A stretch of 64,000 nucleotides of DNA, taken from assembly GCF_910592395.1 (NCBI RefSeq), contig NC_088309.1:20834599-20898598 (forward strand), given 5' to 3'. Positions 36,601 to 49,900 of this stretch are shown in pieces. Position 1 is the first letter of the stretch. Each line of letters starts with the position of its first letter. Made by a program: the position numbers and the translations under genes. The stretch comes from Lineus longissimus. Taxonomy: Eukaryota > Nemertea > Pilidiophora > Heteronemertea > Lineidae. The notes beneath the pieces were generated by a model that searched no databases, was not told the DNA's origin, and saw only the letters and a list, made by a program, of their open reading frames with translations.

Positions 36601-38011
36601 GAAGCCAGGTACTTCCCATGATTCGACCATCGCACTGCATTTACACAAGCTACAAACCAAAGAATACTTTTGGTTAGATTTTAAATAAGCCTTCTAGCGT
36701 TCCAATGGAAATGGAGTTGAAAGAAGCTTTGGCGATGAGTGCATTCGAAATAAAGGTTTTCTTATCTTGTAGTCACAGGTGACAAATTTTACGTGCGATA
36801 GAATTGAAATTGACACAGCAAAGCTGGGTCTCCATACTTAAATCGTGGCAGTCAGGTGGAGCTCCAATTTCCCCCAAACATGCGGCAAAAGGTTAGGGCC
36901 TACACTTTAGCTCAACCTTAATCATAGTTTTCACATTTTTTTTTCAGCATGCAATACCCCTGGCATTTTTTTCATAGAAGATATAAAGTTAGTTACCTAA
37001 ATGATTATCCATGTGGCACAGCATCTTGGGTACTTTCTCATTCTTTTCATCCTCCTCACTGCGAACTGGTGCCATATTCCAGATAATGACCTTTCCTGAA
37101 TTCTCTCCTTAAAATTGCAAGCAATGAAGAACAGTATGACTACTACTCACTGAAGGAGGAAACATTTATGATGCAAGGAGTCTAAGGATCTTCTGATGGT
37201 GTCATTAGTTTCTTGATTGATCATAATTCCCAGGTTAATTCATGCATTCATCCTAAAATAGCCCTTGCACCACTTCTAATGGTTTCAATCTATAAAGGTA
37301 TTAAAGTATACAGCTTTTTGAATCAAAGCAGGAAGGATATTTCTTTGTTGGGAGATGCAAGCTAAACAAATGGCAAGGATACTATGAGAGGTCTCTTTTG
37401 ACAGAACACTGCTAAAGTGAATTTGAAACAAAGTTTACCTTGCCCCCCAGTTGCAAATCTTGATCCATCTGGGTGAATGTCAACAGAAAATATGGCATTT
37501 CCTGAAAAGACACAAAATACTTCAATTCATATTCTATTCTTATTTCTATGCAATTTGCCTTTTTCCTGCCGAGTGCCTCTTGTGGTGGAGTTGCAGAACT
37601 TAAGCCAAGTTTTACATTCAGCCTCTGTTGGTTGGAAGTTAATATCGCAGCTGATGTGATGTCTGTTGCATTGAAGACCCAATATAACTGGTGTAAGTCT
37701 CCCCACAACCGACAAGTGACAGAGATCAGTCCACCACGAGAGCAAGTGACGTCATGGAACTAGGGGCAAATACAATGACAGCTGCTGGCTCTGGGACAGG
37801 TGATCCTGTCGAAACAATGCCACGTATGCCAAGCTCATGCTGGCCCCTATATCCCAGATTCTCCTGGACCTGGCTCCTTTCTCATCATGTCAACAAAGAA
37901 AATCTTGCCCCACAAGTAAACAGCTATTTACCAGACTTGGGATATCAGAAGCAAAATCAACGGCAATATCTTACCATCATGAGTAACCCATCCAGGCTTT
38001 AACAACTTCAT
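27640..38011 (-). CDS. HIRA: histone H3.3 chaperone HIRA
   Basis: HIRA deposits H3.3-H4 independently of replication, with UBN1, CABIN1 and ASF1. The 27 exons (minus) join in phase to 954 aa (human 1017): 38011-37975, 37501-37439, 37107-36997, 36649-36559, 36236-36142, 35879-35784, 35417-35335, 35182-35105, 34800-34633, 34445-34401, 34204-34145, 33899-33829, 33630-33525, 33244-33071, 32690-32605, 32392-32221, 31985-31918, 31742-31529, 31323-31231, 30988-30837, 30598-30437, 30269-30211, 30083-29978, 29790-29683, 29408-29245, 28926-28838, 27753-27640. It starts [15 protein letters not shown]40 repeats fill residues 1 to about 368. The ASF1-binding B domain is GRRRITPIF (about 440). A lysine/glutamate-rich linker leads to an AT-hook-like GPGRPRKDR (about 583). 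The C-terminal Hira domain ends [19 protein letters not shown]. Stop codon TGA at 27642-27640. Confidence 0.98.
28190..28480. other. CpG-rich patch in the last HIRA intron
   Basis: Inside the 1.1-kb intron before the last HIRA exon is a patch with many CG dinucleotides, including a NotI-like gcggccgc near 28461. Neighbouring introns are A/T-rich. Open frames cross it on both strands but show no recognisable domain. It could be an inserted element or an internal regulatory island. Confidence 0.3.
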
Positions 38012-38387
38012 CACTTCCTCGGATCACAACAAAGCCGAGAAATAATGATAAATGTGCAGTGTATTCACATGTCATTCAAAACAGCTCCCATTTTGTTCTA
38101 TTTTTAGACCAATGGCAGAGGCGGGTGATTCGAAATTCGGACGGGAAATTGTTCTGTTTCAGGACAAAGAAAACAGTGATTTTCGGCCTATTACGGCAAA
38201 TTCTAACTAGAAAAGGGTTGTATGTAGCTACTTTATTGTGTATTCTGACAAAACGGCAAGAGCATCTTCAGTAGACTTGGTGATTATTAGCTTTTATCGA
38301 CGCTTTTGTGCGCACTTTCAAAATAAACTCAACGAATTTTTGGTTCCCGGAACTACGAAGAAGTACCAGCGGAAAACCAAAACAAAC
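38012..38387. promoter_or_regulatory. shared divergent promoter of HIRA and PTAR1
   Basis: Only 376 bp separate the HIRA ATG (minus, 38011) from the PTAR1 ATG (plus, 38388), so both promoters and 5' UTRs must lie here. A CCAAT box is visible at 38109-38113; no TATA box is placed convincingly for either gene. A TGACGTCA palindrome sits at 37748-37755 inside HIRA intron 1, about 260 bp into the gene. Confidence 0.75.
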
Positions 38388-41300
38388 ATGGCCGAAGACT
38401 CGCGAGGAAGTCGCATTTTCTCCGATTTTAACTCCGCTTTCAATCGTGATCCTGACATGTAAGCTTTAGCATAACATACCTCCAATGTTTCATTGTTGTA
38501 AAGAATCAATTTTACCCCTAAACTTGCTCATTATTGTGTTAGTGCGCTTAGCAGAATCGAAATTAGATTGCGGAAAAATATATGTTTTCGGACAGAAACA
38601 TGGGGGTTCCGATTGTCGGACTGTTATCTCGGAAAAAGAATCAACCACACCAATATATCGTATACCCCCATCGACCTCATGAATGTTTTTAGAGAATAAC
38701 CAGCATGAACATGACCTCAGGATGTCATTTACATCCCATTCACGTATGACGTATCGTATATCCAGCCCCTGGCCAAGCTATGTAGTCCTACCAAAAAATA
38801 CCATGTAAGAAATTAGAATCGAATATCCATGGCATCATGACGACATCACTGTCGCTGACATTCATGAATAAAATTTTAACATTTAAAAAAATTGAGTTGA
38901 GAGGATGAGGATGATGTTGCTGGCATGGTGTAGCAAATAAAGATGAAGCTGACTACGTAGTGCTGTGCTAAAAACAACACCTAAAAGGCCAAGGTTAGAT
39001 GTCTGAGTATCATTTCATTTCAGAGATGAGTTTGATATAATTCCAATCCTTGAGCCAAAGCAAAACCGTAGTCCGGTGGTGTTAATTGATCACAAACTTG
39101 GTTTAGAGCATTGGTGTGTTCGGATACTCTATAGTTATGCCTATGATAGGCTCATGGACTGGAGGACTAAGCACCTTGGTGCAAGGTCGCTAGGTAAGCT
39201 GTGTACATCCAATTCAACAGATGCATACATTCTATCAGCAGAGTTGGTTTGATCTCGGGTCTATCAGTGACAGCTTATTGACCTTTTCCGGAGATAAAAC
39301 GTATATAATCATGCATCAAGTTAGTCTCAAATGGTAATGACAAAGAAAGGCCAATACATCAAGCACCTATCCATTGTGACCTTGGGCATCTCAATTTTTA
39401 AGTCATTGAGAGAGCCATAGAGTATTACTGTATAATTGCAAAAGTAATTGCTAGACTTGAGACCATGAATGATGATTGGCCACATTGTTGAGGCATATTG
39501 AACAAAAATAGTGCGAGTAAATAGTTAATTTTTTCACATTTCAGATTACGGTCATGTTATTGAGCTGACGAGAGCAGTGCTTGCAGTGAACCCTGATGTG
39601 GCCACAGCATGGAATATAAGGTTGGTGTTGTCTCAAAATATTCTTATGAAAAGGTCAGATTTGTAAACTTGACCAAGAATCCACAAATTGTGACTGTTAT
39701 GAGGAACTTACAGGAACATTAAGAAGCGAATGGTGTCTTAAAAATACTTCAAATAAGGACTCTAAAAAATTGTCTCCCTTCAACATGCCAAAACGAAATT
39801 TCTTATGATATTTAATACAGTAAAATATCACCACCACTTTAGTTGATATATCATCTGCTACTACATTTTCTTTTCCAACAGAAAGGAAACGGTTCAGAAA
39901 GGACATCTACGAGTTGCTCAAGATTTTAAGTTTGGTGCATTGCTTCTGCGAAAGCACCCTAAGAGTCCAGAGACATTTTGTCATAGGTAAGCAGCTTGAC
40001 TCACGAGTTGGGTCTTAGGGACATGCCTTCTATTGACAGCAACCAAAGAAAGAGCTACATATACCTTGAATTGCAGAGTATAATGTTGATGCTTTCATTA
40101 TCAACTGGTTGGTGGCCATTATCATCAGACTACTGCCACGTGAGCTCTTATCTTCAGAAGGATTTTATATTATTGTACACATCCTCTCTTTTGTATGAAA
40201 TGATTTGGTCTGTATCTAAACTTGCAACATTGTGTTCTTGATGGTGGCTTAAATTGCACTCATCGTCAAGATGGCCAACATGTGGCCATTTTTGTAAATA
40301 TCAGACTTTTGATGCCTTGTAGCTGTATTGATGTAATCATTATTCTACAGAAAGTGGTTATTCAATCATCTGATGAGGACAGACCCAAGGTTTGCGCCAC
40401 TAAACTTTGATCTAGATCCACTCAATATCGATGCCATAAATGTTCAGCTCGCGCCGTCAGGAAATGTGGGTGAAATGAGGCTGCAGATACCATCTGACGT
40501 CCTTAACCTGGTGCAGGAAGAGATGAGTGTCTGCCAGATGGCTGCTGACCGTTATCCGAGTAATTATAACGCATGGAGCCATCGCATCTGGGTGCTGCAA
40601 CACGTGGGAAAATGTGATAGACAGGTACGAACTGTGCTAGGTCATCTACAATAGTCGTTCACATCGCGAGAGGTTTTGTCACAATCATTCTTCGTCACTT
40701 GCTGTTTTTCTTGTATAAAAACCGACCTCCTAATGAGCCCTGAAAAGGTACACGAGATGCCATTCCATTGGCATATTTTTTATAAACGGCCTCAGGCCAT
40801 ATTGATTGATACATAGTCAACAAATAGACAGCCTTATTATTGTATTTTTTCTTTCAGATTCTCCTGACAGAGCTAGATCAAACCAAAGAATGGGTTTCTC
40901 TGAATATCTCCGATCACAGTGGATTCCACTATCGTCAGTTTGTAGTGCGCCACCTATATCCTGACCATGAAAGCGATGAAGTTGACAAGACGATCCTGGA
41001 AGTTGAGCTTGATGATACGACTGATTTGTTAAAGAGGTATCCCGAACACGAATCTGTTTGGTGTCACAGGTAAGTCAGTGACATTTTCTGTCCCACACGT
41101 TTTTTACACGCATGAAATTTTGAAAAAACCTTCCTACACTTCTAATTCTAAAGCAAAACAATTTTCAAAGCAACGGCACAATGCTGCCTTCACATACAGT
41201 GGAAGACGAATTTCAGAGACTGCAGTCTCAATCTGTGCCTCTGCACTTGGCAATATAAGGCACTTTGGATCTTTCTTGAATAACCTTTGTTTATTCTTTC

Positions 41301-41555
41301 AGACGCTTCATTGTTGAATACCTGCAAAGCACTAGTAACCATGAGACGAGGGATGGCTCACCCGATCGTGAAGTCACAAAAAAGAGTCGCCTCGATGTCG
41401 AAGACGACACCAATTTAGATATCATTCAACGAGAATTGGAATTCTGTAAAAAGTTTATCAATAATAGCAAGAAAAAGTCTGTGAAGCAGCAACTGGCATT
41501 GAAGTATAGAACCTGGCTAGAAAGAACTTTTATGGAGTGTGTTGATGACCTTTAG
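38388..41555 (+). CDS. PTAR1: protein prenyltransferase alpha subunit repeat-containing protein 1
   Basis: PTAR1 pairs with RABGGTB to form geranylgeranyltransferase III, which acts on YKT6 and other proteins. Seven exons join in phase to 386 aa (human about 402): 38388-38458, 39024-39193, 39545-39620, 39882-39986, 40351-40624, 40858-41069, 41303-41555. The start MAEDSRGSRIFSDFNSAF follows aacaaacATGG. Prenyltransferase alpha repeats are visible: NPDVATAWNIRKE (about 97), HPKSPETFCHRKWL (about 130), YPSNYNAWSHRIWVLQH (about 208), SDHSGFHYRQF (about 248) and YPEHESVWCHRRF (about 294). The N-terminal NRSPVVLIDHKLGLEHWCV matches PTAR1 and not RABGGTA or FNTA. The final codons belong to a repeat that continues into the 3' UTR. 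Confidence 0.96.
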
Positions 41556-41775
41556 TACATTTTCTCCCCAGACACTGAGCTTGACTTTGGGGACTGGTAT
41601 GAAGTGCATTGACGATCTTTGGTACCATGTCAGTGCAAAGAACAGAGCGTAATTTGACAGGACTGTTATGAGGTGCAATGATGATCTCTAGTACAGTGTC
41701 AGTGGAAAAATTCAGCTTAATTTGAAAGAACTGTTATGAAGTGTGTTGAAAATCGTTTAACCATGCCAGCACGAA
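41519..41775 (+). repeat. 68-bp imperfect tandem repeat spanning the PTAR1 stop codon
   Basis: The motif around the last PTAR1 codons (acttttatggagtgtgttga at 41526, then tgacctttagtac) recurs at 41593, 41662 and 41730 with spacing of 67, 69 and 68 bp. The first unit therefore contains coding sequence and the TAG, while the later three are 3' UTR. Units are diverged, so the amplification is not very recent. Confidence 0.75.
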
Positions 41776-43931
41776 GAGGTGCATTTGCTTTGTTATGCTT
41801 CATAGCATTTATGATCACAGGTCACACATACAAAAATAGCTTGTTTGCGTGACACTTCATTACACCACATGACATGACATGAGCAACCTCTCTTCACTTG
41901 TGTAAATATAAAATCTTGATGTATATAAGGGTCAAGTTTTTTCCTGTAGCTGTTTAGCCAACTTGCAAAGCCAACCATTTTTCATCAACTACAAGACCTG
42001 TTCATTGCTCTGTATGTACACCATAGCTGAAAAAGACTGAATGTTTTCATTGTGTTACCGGTAGGCAAGGGGAGGGAGGAGGTTGGTAAGCCGTAACTTC
42101 ATTGTCTGAAATTTTGTCCGAGACAAGAGGAAACTTGATTAGTCTTGCCTGAGGGTGTTTGGCAAGGGAGAGATTAAGTTATTTTGTCTTTTTCAGCTTC
42201 AATATATTTTGCGATAATCCCTTAATCTGTTGCCTGGTAATGCAATATAATAATGTTATGAAATGCAATGAGCACAATCATGAGGGAAACATCATGTCAA
42301 TTCCTTTAGGACGTCTTGACCCTTGTATCTATTGGATATGACATTTATGAGATATGTAAACAAGGGTTTTGTTTCTCTTTCAATCAAGCCTGGAATGTTG
42401 TTGAGTGCAATAAGAAAGTAGGTTATGTTGGCATTCCTAGCTCGATTTCTTTTGGGGTGTTGAGAACTGTACGAAGAGCAGGAAACACAACATCAGTTCC
42501 ATCTAATGCTTTGATGTTCAGGGTCCAAGCCATTTTAAAATAGCCATGGTGTTTTCTTGATGATTACCAACAGCTTCACATCTTACTTTCTATGTTAACC
42601 TGTGTGTTCTATTTATCAAAAAGTATTAAAGTGTTCTTCTCCGGCAATGGAAATGGTCCTAGAAAGTCGGTTTTTTTAGCCTGAGAAAAAGCTATCCCCT
42701 CTTTCTTTTCCTTCATTAATGTGCCCAACATGACCCTTGTTGATTGGTCAAAAGCCAGAGGACACCACCCTGGCCACAAAGCTCTGAACTTCATTCATCT
42801 CCCTGATTTATCTTCGCTGTTAAAACTGCCGTGCTATTTTCTCAAATTGTTATTATTTACACCTGTTCAAGAACTGAATGAAGTTCAATATTGTTATTGT
42901 TAGGTGCTGTCAAAGCAGTTGAACTCTTTCAATGCCACTCAGCCTCCTTAGAAAATACTGTAAATTTGCCTCTAGGAATTCCCATTATATATGTACTGTG
43001 AACCGACAAATTTTTGCGGCTTTCATGAATAACTGTGATTTGCAAAAATATAAATTGCAATAACATATTTCTTTTGGTGGAAAAACAATAAGACATTTCG
43101 TAGTCGAAAGTCGTGAAAATGCTACTACATGTATTTTAAAGATTTTTTGCAAGTTGCCAAAATATATGTGTGTTGATACAAAAAATTTCCATTGTTGTGT
43201 ATAAATGATAGAAACAAGGACATCAAGACAATTCTGTTAAGCATTGAGCATACATACAGCCACCTAATGGTTTGATGTTTTGGTAATTAATAATGGCACA
43301 ATTCAGCTATATTTTCTTCTTATTACTGTTAACCTGGGAATATTCTTTGGCTAATTTTGTTTGTGCAATCTATCTGTAGAACTCAATACTCGAGCCCAAA
43401 ATATAATTTCTCAAATCATTTTTTTGGAAGAAAATTTCACAAAACAGTAAAGGTTTTCAAGCTGAAAATATCTCATGGCCAGTTAAGTGTATGTAACTTG
43501 TACAGTCTATTGTATACAAATATAACGGTGCTTTTCAATTCCATTGTTGTTCTGGTCCATTTGAGTTGTGTTGGAAGTTCAGAGTGGCTCTTTGATCAAG
43601 TGACTTAGGCCCCTGAACCAAGATAAGAAGAAACCATGGCAATTTCAGGCCTGTTCTCCCAAGAGGCAAGTTGATACATACAACTTATGAGTTAAGCCTT
43701 CAGATGGCCAGAAAGGACCCCCAACAGCTGTTGTATAGCGTGACCCACATGGCCTGAGATTATAATCATAAAGAACAATAGAATTTCGTAATCCCGACAT
43801 CACTGATATAACTCCGGGGACACAAGACAAGACCGAAGACCTGTCGCCGATTTCGCTCTCCCGGTGCTCCAGGAACATTGGTTTATCGCGTAACAACAAC
43901 ACGTGTGCAATATTTACATGACGTTTTAGGA
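41776..43931. other. PTAR1-PES1 intergenic region
   Basis: This holds the PTAR1 3' flank and the PES1 upstream region. No canonical aataaa was placed with confidence for PTAR1; an attaaa occurs near 42627. A minus-strand open frame at about 43645-43902 has no similarity I recognise. Nothing else is supported. Confidence 0.5.
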
Positions 43932-46900
43932 ATGGGACGACCGCAGAAAAAGGTGCTTTTATACAATTTGAGGGGAGATCATCCTCAAAGTTTCATATAT
44001 TTATGTTATTTAATGTTGTTTGTTTATATTTATTACCAACATTTTGAAATTTGACGAATAGACGATACCCTATTTGACCGATCTTTTTGAGTTGGTTTTG
44101 CTTGTTTTGTACACTACATCATGTACACGCTGCCACTAGCCCTGCACTGCACACTGTGAACATGAATCATGATGTTCATAATTCCATCTAGTAGTGAACA
44201 ATCCAAAGCAACAGTCTGGCTACAGCCTTCCAACTCTTTCTATACAACATGCATATTGCGGGACTTGGAAACTTGTGACTTCAGTCAATACGTGTTGATT
44301 TTCTGTAGGACTTCCACTGTTCCAGCATCGGGAAAACCTATTTCCGGCAACTTCCAAGATAACTCTATAATTTGTTTTAATTGATAATCCTTTCAGTATG
44401 AGAAAGGTGCGGCAACTGCATACATCGCAAGGAACCAGGCTTTGAAGAAGTTACAGTTATCTTTACCTGATTTTAGGTAAGTTCTCGAGTCCACAGTGAC
44501 CCATGTAGGGTGATGCTAGGAACCAAATACACTCGGCATTTTCTTGAAATATGATGCACTGAAACTTGGCCTCACATGCATCCCTAGACTTTCAAAATCC
44601 TGTTCACTGTGTATACGACAATCAAGATGTACAGACCGGGGGAGCTGGCTGTACGTACCCATAAGTCTTTGTGGTAGTCTCGCGCGTACCGGATATAACC
44701 TATCAAGCTTTTCTCCTTCAGAGAAATACTGCGTTGCGCTCAACTGCCAATTATGCATTAGTCTGGTGGACACGAGGTTGGCCTTAAACTTGCTTGAAAT
44801 CGAAAATTTGGACAACACACGTGTACTACAGCGCAAACGGCAGCATTCTGACATATAGAAACATGTGGTCTGATTCTATTTTTACTTGTCATTTAGTGAT
44901 CACGCGTCCAACCTCGTATGCAGGGTAATGTGGCTTTCTCATTGGTCGAACGTTAATTTTGTTCACAGCCTTATAAGGCACTTGAGCGCAACGCAGTATT
45001 TCTCTGAAGGAGAAAAGCTTGATGGGTTATATCCGGTACGCGCGAGACTACCGCAAAGACTTATGGGTACGTACAGCCAGCTCCCCCGGTCTGTACATCT
45101 TGATTGTAGTATTAAAGGGATTCTACAGGCAGCAGCTAGGTAGGCAACATAAAGTTACACAAAGACGCCATTAGGGGTCTCTCTCACCTGTTTTCAAATC
45201 TGTATCACCTGTATCATGTTTAACCCTTGTATCTTCAGGCGTCTATGTATCTTGAAAGGGATTTATCCTCATGAGCCCAAACACAAGAAGAAGGTCGGAA
45301 AGGGGAGCACCGCAGCTAAAACATATTATTTCTACAAAGATATACAGTTCCTGCTCCATGAACCCATTGTCAACAAATTCAGGGCATTTAAGGTGAGATT
45401 TGTTGGGAAATATGAGTTCTGGCAATGCTTGCAAAGCTGCTTGAAAGGAGCTTGATAGCTTGGTGTTAGATCAGCAGACTGACACGCAATTTGGCCCGAT
45501 GACTTTACCAGAATTATCAATCTTAATTTCAGATATTTGTTCGAAAGCTAAAGAAAGCCCTTGCTAAAAATGAAGGTGACAGAGCAAAGAGACTGCGGCG
45601 AAACAAGCCAAAATATAAATTAGATCACATTGTGAGGGAAAGGTAGGTCGAGTGTTTTTAGCAGCAAGTTATGTTATTTTCCCCTGGATACAAGGTTTAT
45701 GAGAAAAAGTTATCTGTCTTCGTAGTAACTTCATCAAGTTTCTCTGACTAAAAGTTGGAGTCCAATTATTGTTATATGTCTTCTTTAAGAAAAGAACACA
45801 AAAAGAGCATTTCATGATAATGAGGGTGAAAGTGCTCTTGTATTCATCTCCTCCTCTTATACTTGTCTGTAAAGAAATCCAACCATTTTCAGATACCCTT
45901 CTTTCATTGATGCACTACGGGATCTAGAAGACTGCCTGTCCATGTGTTTCCTTTTTGCCGGCTTCCCAAAGACGAGAAAGACCCACAGTGAAGTCATTCA
46001 ATTATGTCGGAGATTGAGTGTTGAGTTCCTTCACTATTGTATTGCAGCAAAAGCACTGCGGAAGGTATGTACCGTTATATGTAGAGTTGAGTGCCTTGCT
46101 CAAGGACACAGATATTGTTACTTTGTTCATCATTCCTTTTTCCGGTGTATTTTTGGCCACATATGTTGCATACTTTTCATCAATTTGAAAAGATGGTATC
46201 TAAGGCCACAATTAACCAAATTCAAATAGCCTCGGCATAAATGAAGCAATCATAGTTTGTTTTGTTAAAGAAGTGAAGCTTGCAGAAGCTTTAAAAGTGT
46301 GGGTCTTTAGCATGTAAATGGTTGGAGTAATGGTGTCTTAAATATCAAGCATTAAAATTGTTGCTTCATTTTCAGGTGTTTATCTCCATCAAAGGCATAT
46401 ACTACCAAGTGGAGATCATGGGACAGACACTCACTTGGATTGTTCCACACAAACTCGGCCATGAGGTAAAGACAACTGCTATAAAGTGCAGGGACCAGTT
46501 CAAGTCACAGCTGTCGACTTTTGTCACTGGCATTAAGAATTTCCTGACTTCATGTGTTTGTACCACGCACTTGCTGCCTCAAGGGTTAGCTTGATGTTAC
46601 ATGTGCATGTATCAATGGTCGTTAGCGTTTGCTTGAGAGCTGTAGTTAGAACTTAAAATTGTGTTTTGCAAATTTCAGCATCCTACCGACGTTGACTACA
46701 GGATTATGGCGACCTTTGTTGAGTTCTACACCACCATGTTGGGTTTCATTAACTTCAGACTGTACCACACCCTAAATCTCCACTATCCACCAAAGGTAAG
46801 TGTGACTTAAAGAGTTTCGCTGCATTGCTGGAGTCTTTTGTCAAAATGAGATTGATCCATAATCCGTTTTAAAATGAAAGATTGTTGCCTATGTGTTCTG

Positions 46901-49900
46901 GAATTGACTTTTCCATGTTGTGATTTCAGCTTGATCTTGAGCTCGATTCAAAAGATCCCGGGGATTTGTGTTCAAAAGCGGAGCAGTTGGAAGAGGTGAG
47001 TTGTCAGGAAATGTGTTTTCCAATAAACTCTTTAAAAAAACTGAGCGAAAGCAAATTTTATTTCAAATATATCGACCCGCTTTTTAATTTTTGGTTTTAT
47101 CCACCTAGTATGGTTCTCCTCAATTTATATTTTCATCACGCAATGATCACAAGTATGTTCTTTACTTCAGCGGCTTGCTGCGATGACGCAAAGTCTAGCA
47201 AAAATCGGAGACAATACCGGCGATGATGATGATGCTAATGCAGATGAGTTTCCATCTGTTGTGGTGAGCTTATATTTGTCGTTAAAACATTTTTCTGATA
47301 GTGATAGCGATTATCAAGTCATATGAGAAAATGAAGGTCTCCAACTTTAATGCTATCCAGTGCACAATTGAAAGTCACAAGTTGGCTAACAAGTTGGCCT
47401 TTTCTCTGTCGCCCCTCAAAAAGCCAAGAGATGAAATCACATGTAAGTGATTTTATCCAGTAAAATAGGTCGTCTGCCGTTCCCCATTTGACTTCTTCAG
47501 TTGCTTTGCTTCCAGCCAAAGGACCTGTCTTCTTTTCATCCAGGGACAATCCTGCAGAATGTGCCTAGGTGTTGGGTCACCAAGGCCGCATTTGCAGGAA
47601 GCAGTTGGATGGAGCCGACGTGCTTATCTATCTTCACACTTTCAGTCTGATGATCCTGATGTTATTGAGCAAGCCAAAGTTGAACAGGAGAAGATGACCA
47701 AGTTCCTCAAATTGTTCAAGGGAGTCAAGTGCTTCGTAAATAGAGAGGTGCCAAGGGAAGCGTTGACATTTGTCATCAGGTAGGCAATAGTTTTTCCTGA
47801 ATTCCAATATCTAGATTTAGTATGCATTGGAAATTCCTTCAGCGGGCACATGTGTTCAGTCTACTCTGTCCTGCACTGGACATTTCCATTGGAGAGAGAG
47901 TGAATTCGTTCGACCTCTCTGGTTGTGATCGGTACACTTCCATATCGTTATGCTGGTGAACTAAGCCCAAAACAAGGCTCTGTTTGGCTGGTAGCCTGGC
48001 TGGTTGTGAGATTGGAATTTTAGGAATTGTCTATGCAATGCAATGTATTATATTCCTGGTAAGTTTTGAAAAGTATTTCCGAGGCATTTTCATCATTGCT
48101 GTTCTTTTCCTGATCTTGCAGAAGCTTTGGAGGTCAGGTGTCCTGGCACAAAACAATGGCATTGGGCGCCACCTTTGAAGAAACAGATGAATCAATAACG
48201 CATCAAATCGTTGACAGACCAGAAGTGGAGAAGCAGTACTTGTCACGGTAAGCAGTGTATTTGATCCAGTGTTCTGAAGCTAATAAACAAGATTGACCAC
48301 CCCAAAATATGGCCCGCAAAAAACGCTCTCAAGATCAGCAACGGAAGAAACAATACAAATGCTACAGTTTCCAAAGTTTTAAACAGAATAGTTTGTTTGA
48401 TATGATTCACACTGAGCAAATAACTGCTATAGCAGAGTAGCAGATTCCCAATTGACCATGGCAGATACAGCTGGTGTCCGTTCTATATGTCCTGTGTAAA
48501 AATTAATTTCTAATTTGAAATGGTTACAAAATTTTCAGATATTACATTCAGCCTCAGTGGATCTTCGACTGTATCAACGCGAGAAAGCTACTTCCTGTTG
48601 AAGACTACTTCCCTGGTGTTACCCTACCTCCCCATTTGTCACCATTCGTTGAAGAAACAGAAGATGACTACGTGCCACCGGAAAAACTCAAATTAATGGG
48701 CAGGCAAACTGATTCTGGTATGAATACAATTTTGAATTATCTTTGCACTTTTGGAAACGATGACGATATGTTGCCTCAGTCACAACATTTATTACTTTGC
48801 CACTTTTAGGCCATTTTGTTTCCCCACAAAAGAGCTCCACCAAGAGAGGCATTGATCAGGAAAGAGGCAAATTCAGTACTGTTGCTTCGTAGGCCAAAGT
48901 CGCTTAAAAAATCTGATGTTTCATTGTAATGTAATGTAAGTTAGTACCTGAATTGATGTCACCTTGGCTCATTGCTGTGGCATTGTCTTCACAGAAATAT
49001 CTAATGAAGAATCTGGTGAAGGAAGCAGTGATGAAGAAGATGAACTCGAAGGGGATGATGATGACGAGGAGGAGGACTTGGAACAGGATGATGATGATGA
49101 TGATGATGACAGCAGTGATGATGAAGAAGGTACGATATGTGTTCATTAAGGTGTCATTAAAATATTGTTCGGTTGATGAATATGTAACTTACAACTCAAA
49201 AAACTCAGTATGGAAATTGGCAACAATGTTTTATCAGCTGCAAAACGGGCTTTATTTAAGGAATTACTCATCTGAACAAAATCTATTAAAAATTATCTCT
49301 GATCCATCCATCGTCAACTTCACCTGCAAGGCACTTTCTTGTTCTAGATAAGTCTGCTAAGAAACGGAAGACTGAGACAAATGATGCTGCATCCCAACCA
49401 AGCAAGAAGAGAGAAAAGAAGGTAGGCCAACTGGCACGAAAATGTATATAAGTTGAGAGCTGAACATCAGCAACTTGTTATTCCTTATGTGCATGAAACA
49501 GTTTTTTCTTGAGTCATTTGCTATTCATGACTGTGATGGTCCTAACCTGTCATGATAAGGATGTCATATTTCACCCTGCCGTTTTGGACTTTGAAGAATA
49601 GTCAATAGTTCCCCCTTTAAGGACACCGTGATCAACTGCACATTGATCTGTTATTTCAGGACTTGAATGTGAGCACAATGTCAGTTGAGGCGGGGGAAGT
49701 CGAGGTGGAAGACATTGATAAGAAACTCAAGAAACAGATGGACGAGGAGCGTCGCCTAGGCGAGATGATGATTCCCAAGAAACATCGTCGCTTGTACAAA
49801 AAGATCATGCATTCAAAGAAGAAGAAAGCACAGGAGGTAAGGCTTCTTCTTCTTTGTCCTCTTTGCGTCCCAAGGCACCTCAAAACACAACCGAGGCCCT

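Noticed and set aside
44516-45143. Mirror-image ORFs on both strands encoding a shared [20 protein letters not shown] peptide
   Set aside because: They arise from the palindromic arms of the foldback element inside PES1 intron 2, with no splice link to PES1.
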